This document shows, one piece after another, positions 48,574 through 57,697 of a DNA stretch of 64,000 bases; positions within the stretch are counted from its first letter, which is position 1; each line of letters starts with the position of its first letter. This stretch comes from Algiphilus sp. (GTDB lineage Bacteria; Pseudomonadota; Gammaproteobacteria; Nevskiales; Nevskiaceae), in the NCBI RefSeq assembly GCF_023145115.1, contig NZ_JAGLEJ010000029.1, positions 1-64,000 on the forward strand. Direction: 5' to 3'. The notes under the pieces are model-generated. The model was not told the DNA's origin, did no database searches, and saw only the letters and a program-made list of their open reading frames with translations. The position numbers and the translations under genes were made by a program.

Positions 48574-49395
48574 ATGGCCAAGACCCCGCCGTTGATCTCC
48601 CGCGCCGCAGTGGCGGCCTCGGGCAGCCTTTCGCGCGTGGCGCGCTCGCGCCCGCTCGACCTGACCACTTCACTGCTCGCGTCGACCGCCGCCGGCTGGC
48701 GCGGCACGATGGTGCGCGTGCATCAACCCGAGGCGGTCGGCGGCCTGACGCTCTACGAGTTCGAGGGCTGCCCGTTCTGCCGCGTGGTCCGCGAGGCGCT
48801 TACCGAGCTCGACCTGGATGCCGACATCCGGCCCTGCCCGGCGGGCGGCACGGTCCACCGCCGCGAGGCCGAAGCCGTCGGCGGCCGGCAGCAGTTCCCC
48901 CTCCTGGTGCTGGACGGCGAACCCCTCTACGAGTCGGCCGACATCATCGCCCGCCTCTACGAGCGCTTCGGCAACGGCGCCGCGCCTTCCTCGGGACTGC
49001 GCCAGCGGCTGGCGCTCGCCGGCTCGCAGGCCGCCACCCTCAGCCGCGGGCTCGGCGGCATCCGCGCGCGCGCCTCGCGGCAGCCGGCCAGGCCACTGGT
49101 GCTCTACAGCTTCGAGTCCAGCCCGTATTCGCGTCTGGTGCGCGAGCGCCTGTGCGAGCTCGAGATCCCCTACCGGCTCAGGAACTTCGGCAAGGCCCGC
49201 ATGAGCGACATGGGGCCGCCGCTGGTGCGCACGCGCTTCTTCCCCGATGCGCCCATCGAATCCCGCAACCGGCGCGAGATGATCGAGAAGACCGGGCGCA
49301 CCCAGGTGCCCTATCTCGAGGACCCGAACACCGGCGCGACCATGTTCGAGTCGCGCGTGATCAACAAGTACCTCGACGCGGTCTACGCGCTGTAG
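48574..49395 (+). CDS. Tandem glutathione S-transferase N-terminal (thioredoxin-fold) protein
   Basis: A 273-residue protein with two thioredoxin-fold units and no obvious GST C-terminal helical domain. The first has TLYEFEGCPFCRVVREALTE, with a glutaredoxin-like CPFC (Cys66, Cys69). The second has VLYSFESSPYSRLVRERLCE, where SPYS replaces both cysteines. FPLLVLDGEPLYESADIIAR and QVPYLEDPNTGATMFESRVI supply the cis-proline and glutathione-binding parts. The function may be a glutathione-dependent redox protein; partner unknown. The first 45 residues are basic and could be a helical extension. Confidence 0.85.
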   Translation: MAKTPPLISRAAVAASGSLSRVARSRPLDLTTSLLASTAAGWRGTMVRVHQPEAVGGLTLYEFEGCPFCRVVREALTELDLDADIRPCPAGGTVHRREAEAVGGRQQFPLLVLDGEPLYESADIIARLYERFGNGAAPSSGLRQRLALAGSQAATLSRGLGGIRARASRQPARPLVLYSFESSPYSRLVRERLCELEIPYRLRNFGKARMSDMGPPLVRTRFFPDAPIESRNRREMIEKTGRTQVPYLEDPNTGATMFESRVINKYLDAVYAL

Positions 49396-49429
49396 CGGCG
49401 TGGGTCGATGCGCCGGCTGGCGCCGGCAC

Positions 49430-49526
49430 CCCTCACCCTGACCCGCTCCCCGGGGGAGCGGGAGCACTGATCGCGGCGTTCGCGCGTACCGTGCCCCTTC
49501 TCCCCGCGGGGGAGAAGGGTCGGGGA
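49430..49526. repeat. Double-hairpin intergenic repeat, copy C
   Basis: First hairpin: CCCGCTCCCC (49442-49451) against GGGGAGCGGG (49453-49462). Second: CCCTTCTCCCC (49495-49505), loop GCG, GGGGAGAAGGG (49509-49519). It shares CCCCTCACCCTGACCC with copy A ahead of the first hairpin. It lies between the convergent GST-like and TetR genes. Confidence 0.75.
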
Positions 49527-49553
49527 TGAGCGGGCACGCGCCGGGGCGCCCGG

Positions 49554-50183
49554 CTACTCGGGCTTGGCGATCGCCCGCCAGAGCATCTCGAAATAGACGT
49601 TGGCGTTGTCGGTGAGCGCCTTGCCCTGATCCCGGTGCAGGTGCGTCTGCACCAGCCGCCAGCTGATGCCGAAGATGTAGTCGAGCAGGATCTTCTCGTC
49701 GACGGCGTCGTTGAGGATGCCGCGCTCGCGCCCCTCGGCGAGCACCTTCATGAAGGTGCCGAAGAGCAGCGGGTTGTGATACTGCTCGTGCTTGCGCCAG
49801 GTGTTGACGTAGACCGAGCTCATGATGAGCTGCGCCACCTGCGGCTTGTGCACGAAGTAGTCGAGCTTGACCCAGAAGGTCTTGCGCAGCCGCTCCTTGA
49901 AGTCCTCGATGCCCTGCAGGTGGTCGACCATGCGCTCGGCCAGCTCGGACAGGCGCGCGTCCAGGCTGGAGAAGAGCAGCGCCTCCTTGCCGCCGTAATA
50001 CTTGTAGATGGTCTGCAGCGAGACATTGGCCGCGCGCGCGACCTCGATCAGGCTGACCTTGTGGAATTCGCGCCCAGAGAAGATCTCGAGCACCGCCTGC
50101 TCGATGCGTTCGCGGGTTTCGAGGTTCAGGCCGTTCAGGGACGGCGGCTGTCCGGCAAGGGATTGCTCTGCTACGGCGTTCAT
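49554..50183 (-). CDS. TetR family transcriptional regulator, probable beta-oxidation regulator
   Basis: A 209-residue repressor. The N-terminal helix-turn-helix (about 25-70) is TRERIEQAVLEIFSGREFHK followed by VSLIEVARAANVSLQTIYKYYG. The C-terminal ligand domain is helical. ATG at 50183 is chosen because it directly precedes the conserved region; a further ATG at 50228 is possible. It is divergent from the thiolase/FadB-like/FadE-like genes, so a fatty-acyl-CoA-responsive role like PsrA or FadR of TetR type is likely. CATACG dyads occur in the gap. Confidence 0.88.
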   Translation of the reverse strand: MNAVAEQSLAGQPPSLNGLNLETRERIEQAVLEIFSGREFHKVSLIEVARAANVSLQTIYKYYGGKEALLFSSLDARLSELAERMVDHLQGIEDFKERLRKTFWVKLDYFVHKPQVAQLIMSSVYVNTWRKHEQYHNPLLFGTFMKVLAEGRERGILNDAVDEKILLDYIFGISWRLVQTHLHRDQGKALTDNANVYFEMLWRAIAKPE

Positions 50184-50224
50184 ACGGTAATTGTCCTTAC
50201 TTCCGATGCGGCCTGCAAGCATCG

Positions 50225-50297
50225 ACATACGGCAGCGTATTGCGCCCCGCCACGCGGTGTGCTTTCATGCCGTGAACGACCATACGGTGGCGTGTGG
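50225..50297. promoter_or_regulatory. Two CATACG-N4-CGTRTKG dyads, likely TetR operators
   Basis: ACATACG-GCAG-CGTATTG (50225-50242; the inner ATACG/CGTAT arms are perfect) and CCATACG-GTGG-CGTGTGG (50280-50297; 6/7 arm match) lie 55 bp apart centre to centre. A half-site CATACGG also covers the TetR start codon (50181). Same architecture and position upstream of both divergent genes suggest autorepression and control of the beta-oxidation operon. Confidence 0.55.
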
Positions 50298-50366
50298 TGC
50301 CCTCCCGGCGCACCGCAGCCGATGGCTCGCGCCGCGTTTCGACAATCCCCATTACCGGAGACCCCC

Positions 50367-51575
<1,209 letters not shown>

Positions 51576-51630
51576 TCGTCGCGCCCCCTCCGCTCCGCGC
51601 GGAACCCTATCCAGACGGGAGACCAGTTTC

Positions 51631-53769
51631 ATGAGTAGTGTCCAGTTCGACATCGACAACGACGGCATTGCCCTGCTCACGCTCGACATGCCGGGCCGTT
51701 CCATGAACGTGCTCAACGACGAGCTCACCGGGCCGTTCCAGGAAGCCATCGCCAGGATCGAGGGCGACGAGAACATCAAGGGCGTCGTCATCACCTCCGG
51801 CAAGAAGGACTTCCTGGCCGGCGCCGACATCGACGGCGTCTACGCCATCACCGACCCGGCCGACGCCTTCCGGCTCGCCGAGGAATACAAGGCCTTCCTG
51901 CGCCGCCTCGAGACCTGCGGCCGGCCGGTCGCCGCGGCGCTCAACGGCACCACGCTGGGCGGCGGCCTGGAGCTGGCGCTGGCGTGCCACTACCGCGTCT
52001 GCCTGGACGAGCCGCGCATCAAGATCGGCCTGCCCGAGGTCAAGCTCGGCCTGCTGCCGGGCGGCGGCGGCACTCAGCGGCTGCCGCGCCTGATCGGCAT
52101 CCAGGCGTCACTGCCCCTGATGCTGGAAGGCAAGGAGCTCGACCCGGCCAAGGCCAAGCAGCAGGGCATCGTCAACGAGCTGGTCTCCGACCGCGAGCAG
52201 CTCGTGGAGCGCGCCAGGCGCTGGTGCCTGGAGAATCCCAAGGCCATCCAGCCGTGGGACGACAAGAAGTTCAAGTGGCCCGGCGGCGACTCCAAGCATC
52301 CGGCCAACGTGCAGATGTGGGCGATCGCGCCGAGCATGGCCTCGGCCAAGAGCTGGGGCAATTACCCCGCCATCCAGCACATCCAGAGCTGCGTGTTCGA
52401 GGGCGGCATCACCGACTTCGAGACCGGCTGCCGTGTCGAGTCGCGCTACTTCGCCGCCTGCGTGATCTCGCCGGAGTCGAAGAACATGATCGGCACGCTG
52501 TGGTACCAGCTCAACAGCATCAACCGCGGCGAGTCGCGCCCGGACGGCTTCGAGCGCAGCAAGGTCGCGAAGCTGGGCGTGCTCGGCGCCGGCATGATGG
52601 GCGCGGGCATCGCCTACGTCTCGGCCAAGGTCGGCATCGAGGTCGTCCTGCTCGACATGAAGCAGGAGGCCGCCGACAAGGGCAAGGCCTACTCGGAAGG
52701 CCTCATGGACAAGGCGGTCAAGCGCGGCAAGGCCACGCCCACCGACAAGAGCGCGCTGCTCGACCGCATCAAGGCGACCACCGACTTCAACGATCTGGAA
52801 GGCTGCGACCTGGTCATCGAGGCGGTGTTCGAGGACCGCGGCATCAAGGCGGACGTCACCGCCAGGACCGAGGCCGTCATCCCGGAGAGCGCGACCTTCG
52901 CCTCCAACACCTCGACCCTGCCCATCACCAGCCTCGCCACTGCCAGCAAGCGACCCGAGCAGTTCATCGGCCTGCACTTCTTCTCGCCGGTGGACAAGAT
53001 GCCGCTGGTCGAGATCATCAAGGGCGAGAAGACCTCCCCCGAGACCCTGGCCAAGGGCTTCGACTACGTGCAGCAGATCAAGAAGACGCCGATCGTGGTC
53101 AACGACTCGCGCGGCTTCTATACATCGCGCGTGTTCGCCACCTACCCGATGGAAGGCCTGGCGCTGCTCGCCGAGGGCCAGCACCCGCGCGCCATCGAGG
53201 TCGCCGGTCTGCAGGCCGGCATGCCGGTCGGACCGCTGGCGCTGCAGGACGAGGTGTCACTGAGCCTGTCGATGCACATCATCGACCAGACGCGGAAGGA
53301 CTTCGAAGCCGAGGGCAAGGAATACCAGGGCCACCCGGCCGAGTCGGTGATCGTGAAGATGGTCAAGGAGCTCGACCGCGAGGGCAAGAAGACCGGCAAG
53401 GGCTTCTACGACTATCCCGAGAAGGGCAGCAAGCAGCTCTGGCCCGAGCTCACCCGGCATTTCCCGACGGCGGCTGAACAGCTCGACCAGAAGGAAATGA
53501 TCGAGCGCATGCTGTTCGCGCAGGCCAACGAGGCAGCACGCTGCTTCGAGGAGAACGTGGTGACCTCGGTCGCGGACACCAACATCGGGTCCATCTTCGG
53601 CTGGGGCTTCGCGCCCTTCCACGGCGGTGCGCTGCAATACATCAACGCCTACGGCGTGGAAGCCTTCGTGGCACGCGCACACGAACTGGCCGACCGCTAC
53701 GGAGAACGCTTCCGTCCCGCCGAGAGCCTGCAGCGCATGGCGGCTGAACAGAAGCGCTTCGCCGCTTGA
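51631..53769 (+). CDS. Multifunctional enoyl-CoA hydratase / 3-hydroxyacyl-CoA dehydrogenase (FadB/FadJ-like)
   Basis: A 712-residue trifunctional-type enzyme. The crotonase domain (about 1-190) has FLAGADIDGVYAI and LNGTTLGGGLELALACHYRV, then LPEVKLGLLPGGGGTQRLPR with the expected Glu and Gly-rich oxyanion region. The NAD domain has KLGVLGAGMMGAGIAYVSAK, and the catalytic His is in FIGLHFFSPVDKMPLVEIIK; C-terminal helical domains follow. It acts on the same pathway as the thiolase 55 bp upstream. The stop codon overlaps a candidate promoter for the next gene. Confidence 0.94.
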   Translation: MSSVQFDIDNDGIALLTLDMPGRSMNVLNDELTGPFQEAIARIEGDENIKGVVITSGKKDFLAGADIDGVYAITDPADAFRLAEEYKAFLRRLETCGRPVAAALNGTTLGGGLELALACHYRVCLDEPRIKIGLPEVKLGLLPGGGGTQRLPRLIGIQASLPLMLEGKELDPAKAKQQGIVNELVSDREQLVERARRWCLENPKAIQPWDDKKFKWPGGDSKHPANVQMWAIAPSMASAKSWGNYPAIQHIQSCVFEGGITDFETGCRVESRYFAACVISPESKNMIGTLWYQLNSINRGESRPDGFERSKVAKLGVLGAGMMGAGIAYVSAKVGIEVVLLDMKQEAADKGKAYSEGLMDKAVKRGKATPTDKSALLDRIKATTDFNDLEGCDLVIEAVFEDRGIKADVTARTEAVIPESATFASNTSTLPITSLATASKRPEQFIGLHFFSPVDKMPLVEIIKGEKTSPETLAKGFDYVQQIKKTPIVVNDSRGFYTSRVFATYPMEGLALLAEGQHPRAIEVAGLQAGMPVGPLALQDEVSLSLSMHIIDQTRKDFEAEGKEYQGHPAESVIVKMVKELDREGKKTGKGFYDYPEKGSKQLWPELTRHFPTAAEQLDQKEMIERMLFAQANEAARCFEENVVTSVADTNIGSIFGWGFAPFHGGALQYINAYGVEAFVARAHELADRYGERFRPAESLQRMAAEQKRFAA

Positions 53770-53793
53770 CGCAGCGCACAAAAGCGCGACAAT
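53766..53793 (+). promoter_or_regulatory. Candidate sigma-70 promoter for the acyl-CoA dehydrogenase gene
   Basis: TTGACG (53766-53771), 16-bp spacer, GACAAT (53788-53793), overlapping the previous stop codon. It would give the acyl-CoA dehydrogenase its own start about 20 nt before ATG 53822. The 52-bp gap contains an AGAGGA ribosome-binding site. Confidence 0.45.
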
Positions 53794-53821
53794 CCATTAG
53801 GTCTTATCAGAGGATAATGTC

Positions 53822-56098
53822 ATGTTCCAGCAACTGATGAAGACGATGCAGGCCCGCAAGATGCTTCCGCAGATCTCGGATACCGAGCGGATGGCACTCG
53901 AGGCCGGCACGGTGTGGGTCGACGGCGAGTACTTCAGCGGAAGTCCCGACTTCGCCCGCATGATCAACGAACCCTACTCGCCGCTCCCCGCGGAAGAGCA
54001 GGCCTTCCTGGACGGTCCCTGCACCGAGCTCTGCCGCATGATCGACGCCTACGAGGTGGCGACCAGCCGGCAGATTCCCGCCGAGGTCCTGCAGTTCCTC
54101 AAGGACAAGGGCTTCTTCGGCATGCTCATCCCGAAGGAGTACGGCGGCCTGGGGATGTCCACGCAGGCGATCAGCTCGGCGATGGCGATGATCTCGCCGT
54201 ACTCGGGCGTGGTCAGCACGCTGGTGGTCATCCCCAACTCGCTGGGCGCGGCCGAGCTCATCAACCACTACGGCACGCAGGCACAGAAGGATCACTACCT
54301 GCCCAAGCTGGCCAAGGGCGACTATGTCCCCTGCTTCGGCCTCACCGAGCCCACCGCGGGTTCCGACGCGGCATCCATCACCGCCGAGGGCGAGGTCTTC
54401 AAGGGTGAGGACGGTACGCCGCAGATCCGGCTGAACTTCGCCAAGCGCTACATCACGCTGGCGCCGGTGGCCAACCTGATCTCGCTGGCCTGCTACATCC
54501 GCGACCCCGAGAACCTGCTCGGCCGCGGCGAGAACCCGGGCATCACCGTGGTGCTGCTGCACAAGGGTGCCAAGGGTCTCGAGATCGGCGATCACCATCA
54601 GCCCATCGGCGAGGCCTTCTACAACGGCCCGATCTTCGGCAAGGACGTGGTCGTCCCGGCCGAGAACGTCATCGGCGGCACCGAATACGCCGGCCAGGGC
54701 TGGCGCATGCTGATGGAACAGCTCGCCGGCGGCCGCGCGGTGTCGCTGCCGGCAGGCGCCATCGGCGGCATGAAGGCGGTGGCGGCGACCACCGGCGCCT
54801 ACTCGATGGTGCGCCAGCAGTTCGGCATCCCGATCGGCCGCATGGAAGGCGTCGAGGACAAGGTGGCGCGCATCGCCGCCCTCACCTACATGTGCGAGGG
54901 CGCCCGCGTCTACGCCTGCTCGGCGATCGACGCCGGCGAGCAGCCGCCGGTGGTCTCGGCCGTGCTCAAGGCCTACACCACCGAACTGAGCCGCCAGTGC
55001 GCCACCGACGGCATGGATGTCTTCTCCGGCGCCGGTGTCATGCAGGGGCCGAACAACATCCTCGGCCTCGGCTACATGGGCGCGCCGGTGGGCATCACCG
55101 TCGAGGGCGCCAACATCATGACGCGCACCCTCATCATCTTCGGCCAGGGCGCCACCCGCTGCCATCCGTATGCGCAGAACGTGGTCAACGCGGTCGAGAA
55201 TGACGACGTCGATGCATTCCGCTCCAACCTGCTGGGCTGGTTCGGGCAGTTCTTCGTCACCATCGGCCGCAGCTTCGTGCGCAGCATCACGCGCGGCTGG
55301 TCGGCCGGCAGCCCGGTCTCCGGCCCCACCGCCCGGCACTACCGCAAGCTGGGCTGGGCGGCCGCGCGCTACGCGCTGCTGACCAACCTGGCGATGTTCT
55401 TCATCGGCGGCAAGCTCAAGGCCAAGGGCAAGCTCACCGGTCGCTACGCCGATGCGCTGGCCTGGCAGTTCCTGGCCCTGTCGGCGCTGCGCCGCTTCGA
55501 GGGCGAAGGCCGCAAGTCCGAGGACCTGCCGGTGGTGCACTACGCGGTCAACATGGCGCTGTCGGAAGTGCAACAGGCCTTCGAAGGCATCTATGCCAAC
55601 TTCGATGCGCCGGTGCTGGGCCTCTACATGCGCACCGTGGGCTCCTGGCTGCTCCGCCTGAACAGTCTCGGCCGCGGCCCGTCGGATACCGAGACCACCA
55701 AGGTGGCGATGGCCATCCAGCGCCCCGGCGAGCAGTACGAGCGCATCATCAAGGGCGTGTACGCGCCGGACGATGGCAGTGCCGGCGTCGGCCGCCTGCT
55801 GTCCGCCTGGAAGCTCGGCTACGAGGCGCAGCCGGCGATCAACAAGATCGTCGCCGCGCAGAAGGCCAAGAAGCTCGAGCGCGCCGTCCCGGAAACGCAG
55901 GCCGATGCGGCGCAGACCGCGGGCGTGCTCACCGGGCAGGAGGCGGATCTCGTCAAGCGTGCCTATGCGGCCCGCATCGAGGCCGTGCAGGTGGACGTGT
56001 TCTCGCCGGAGGAGTTCTTCGGCGTCAAGGGCATGACCATCGCCCCCGGCTTCGAGGACACCGAAGCCGACAGCCCGCGCCTCGCCGCCAGCGCCTGA
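53822..56098 (+). CDS. FadE-type acyl-CoA dehydrogenase
   Basis: A 758-residue flavoprotein that begins beta-oxidation by oxidising acyl-CoA. The acyl-CoA dehydrogenase core (about 75-450) has FGMLIPKEYGGLGMSTQAIS, PCFGLTEPTAGSDAASI and FSGAGVMQGPNNILGLGYMG. The C-terminal 250 residues match the DUF1974 extension of E. coli FadE-like enzymes, which is missing in shorter families. A membrane-associated stretch is near 510-530 (LLTNLAMFFIGGKLKAKGKL). It belongs with the thiolase and FadB-like genes and is likely under the same TetR control. Confidence 0.92.
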   Translation: MFQQLMKTMQARKMLPQISDTERMALEAGTVWVDGEYFSGSPDFARMINEPYSPLPAEEQAFLDGPCTELCRMIDAYEVATSRQIPAEVLQFLKDKGFFGMLIPKEYGGLGMSTQAISSAMAMISPYSGVVSTLVVIPNSLGAAELINHYGTQAQKDHYLPKLAKGDYVPCFGLTEPTAGSDAASITAEGEVFKGEDGTPQIRLNFAKRYITLAPVANLISLACYIRDPENLLGRGENPGITVVLLHKGAKGLEIGDHHQPIGEAFYNGPIFGKDVVVPAENVIGGTEYAGQGWRMLMEQLAGGRAVSLPAGAIGGMKAVAATTGAYSMVRQQFGIPIGRMEGVEDKVARIAALTYMCEGARVYACSAIDAGEQPPVVSAVLKAYTTELSRQCATDGMDVFSGAGVMQGPNNILGLGYMGAPVGITVEGANIMTRTLIIFGQGATRCHPYAQNVVNAVENDDVDAFRSNLLGWFGQFFVTIGRSFVRSITRGWSAGSPVSGPTARHYRKLGWAAARYALLTNLAMFFIGGKLKAKGKLTGRYADALAWQFLALSALRRFEGEGRKSEDLPVVHYAVNMALSEVQQAFEGIYANFDAPVLGLYMRTVGSWLLRLNSLGRGPSDTETTKVAMAIQRPGEQYERIIKGVYAPDDGSAGVGRLLSAWKLGYEAQPAINKIVAAQKAKKLERAVPETQADAAQTAGVLTGQEADLVKRAYAARIEAVQVDVFSPEEFFGVKGMTIAPGFEDTEADSPRLAASA

Positions 56099-56118
56099 TC
56101 ATCCAGGCGCTGCGCCCC

Positions 56119-56153
56119 GGCCCGCCCCGGCCTCGTGCCCGGGCGGGCCTTTT
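56119..56153 (+). terminator. Rho-independent terminator after the acyl-CoA dehydrogenase gene
   Basis: GGCCCGCCC (56119-56127) and GGGCGGGCC (56141-56149) form a 9-bp stem, followed by TTTT (56150-56153). It lies 20 bp after the stop codon. On the other strand it is 12 bp from the strictosidine-synthase-like gene's end, without a U tract, so it mainly serves the plus strand. Confidence 0.8.
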
Positions 56154-56165
56154 CATGGACGGCTG

Positions 56166-57578
56166 CTATTCCGTGCCCGCGTCTGCGTCTGCGTCCGCAC
56201 CTTCGCCTTCGCCGGCTGCATCGTCACCAGCGTCGGCATCGTCGGCCTCGCGCTGCGCCGCACGCTCGCGCTGCAGTTCCTTCATCAGCTCGGTTTCGTC
56301 GGCAGTGGAAGCGTCGTCGGCTGCGGCGTCAGCTGCGGCATCGGCATCCGTGGTCTCGGCGGAGCGGCCCTCGTCGGGTGCTGACCCGGAGCTCTCGGGC
56401 GCCCCGACTTCCGGTTCGGCGGCGCCGCCGGGGCCGGCATCGGCATCCGCTTCGGCGCCGGAGGGGGCGGCCGACGCGTCGTCGGGCGGCGTCTCCGGTG
56501 TCAGCGCGGGCAACGCATCGAGCGCGATGCGCCCGATCGCCGGCGCGCTCAGCGAGCCGAGATAGAGCGCGCCGTCGTGCTCGATGGCGCTGGTGATCGG
56601 GCCGTAGGCGCCCTCGCCGGCGTACTGCAGATCGGCGAGCAGCTCGCCCTCCGGGCTGATCGCGAGCACGTAGCCGTGCAGCTCGGGCAGCGGCTGCACC
56701 GCTTCGGGCAGCCGATACGCCACCTTGCGCAGGAAGGGATACGGCATGAGGGCGTCGAGCGTGGGATTGCGCGGCGCGTAGAGCGCGACCCAGAAGCGGT
56801 CCTCGCCGTTGAAGGTGATGTTGTCGGGAAAGCCCGGGAGGTTCTCGACCAGCACCTCGGTCTCGCCGGCACGCTCGCCCTTCAGCCAGTGGCGCTTGAT
56901 CTGGTAGCGCGTGGTCTCGTTGAACAGCAGGTACTGCTCGTCCGGCCCCAGCGTGATGCCGTTGGGAAAGTACAGATCCTCCGCCAGCACGCGCACGCGG
57001 TCGGTTTCCAGATCGTAGGCCAGTACCCGCCCGTGCGGGGTGTGCTCGAAGGCGTTGGCCATGGTCTCGTGGATGCCGAACTTGGACGAGGCATCGGTGA
57101 AATAGGCAACGGTCTCGTCGGCGTTGACCACCACATCGTCGACGAAGCGGTAGGGCGTGCCGTCGGCGGTCACCGACAGCGTGTAGGCGTAGCCGTCCGA
57201 GACCCGCAGCAGGCCCTCGATGGCGTCGGCGACGATCAACGATCCGTCCGCCATCACATCCAGGCCGAGCGGGCGGCCGCGGGTGGTGGCGAGCAGCTTG
57301 CCGTCGGTGCCGTCGGCATCGAAGCGCATGACGCGGCCGTCCTCGAAGGCCGTGTAGAGGCGCCCCTGATCATCGATGTCGATGGCCTCGGGGCCGTGCC
57401 CCACGCCCTCGGCGAGACGCTCGACACCGCGCAGATGCTCGTTGTAGGCGTGCGCCCCGCTCTCCGTCGAGGGCGGGTCCAGGGGCTCCCACGCGACCGG
57501 ATCGATGGGCACCGGCCAGAGCGCGAGGTAGGCGATGCCCGCAAGCACCAGCGCCAGGAACAGATAGCGCAGTCTCAT
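56166..57578 (-). CDS. Strictosidine synthase/SMP-30-like six-bladed propeller with acidic C-terminal tail
   Basis: A 470-residue protein with one N-terminal membrane anchor (YLFLALVLAGIAYLALW) and a propeller of the strictosidine synthase/gluconolactonase type: GHGPEAIDIDDQGRLYTAFE, GRPLGLDVMADGSLIVADAI, YFTDASSKFGIHETMANAFE, LYFPNGITLGPDEQYLLFNE, and FPDNITFNGEDRFWVALYA. Relatives may be lactonases or esterases. The last 100 or so residues are an Ala/Asp/Glu/Gly/Ser low-complexity acidic tail (from about 368), unusual for the family. It is divergent from the acyl-CoA synthetase. Confidence 0.83.
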   Translation of the reverse strand: MRLRYLFLALVLAGIAYLALWPVPIDPVAWEPLDPPSTESGAHAYNEHLRGVERLAEGVGHGPEAIDIDDQGRLYTAFEDGRVMRFDADGTDGKLLATTRGRPLGLDVMADGSLIVADAIEGLLRVSDGYAYTLSVTADGTPYRFVDDVVVNADETVAYFTDASSKFGIHETMANAFEHTPHGRVLAYDLETDRVRVLAEDLYFPNGITLGPDEQYLLFNETTRYQIKRHWLKGERAGETEVLVENLPGFPDNITFNGEDRFWVALYAPRNPTLDALMPYPFLRKVAYRLPEAVQPLPELHGYVLAISPEGELLADLQYAGEGAYGPITSAIEHDGALYLGSLSAPAIGRIALDALPALTPETPPDDASAAPSGAEADADAGPGGAAEPEVGAPESSGSAPDEGRSAETTDADAAADAAADDASTADETELMKELQRERAAQREADDADAGDDAAGEGEGADADADAGTE

Positions 57579-57697
57579 TGCTGTCTCCCTTTTGTCTATT
57601 GCGGCATGGTACGGCGCCCGGATGCCGGAGTCCCGCCGCCCGTTCGGCTAGTATCCTTGCGCGACAGGGCCAAACGCAAAGCAATCAAGGAAGACGG

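Noticed and set aside
48413..48673. Short minus-strand open frame over the inverted-repeat element
   Set aside because: It spans the repeat and the start of the GST-like gene. Its sequence comes from the repeat words and no protein family is suggested.
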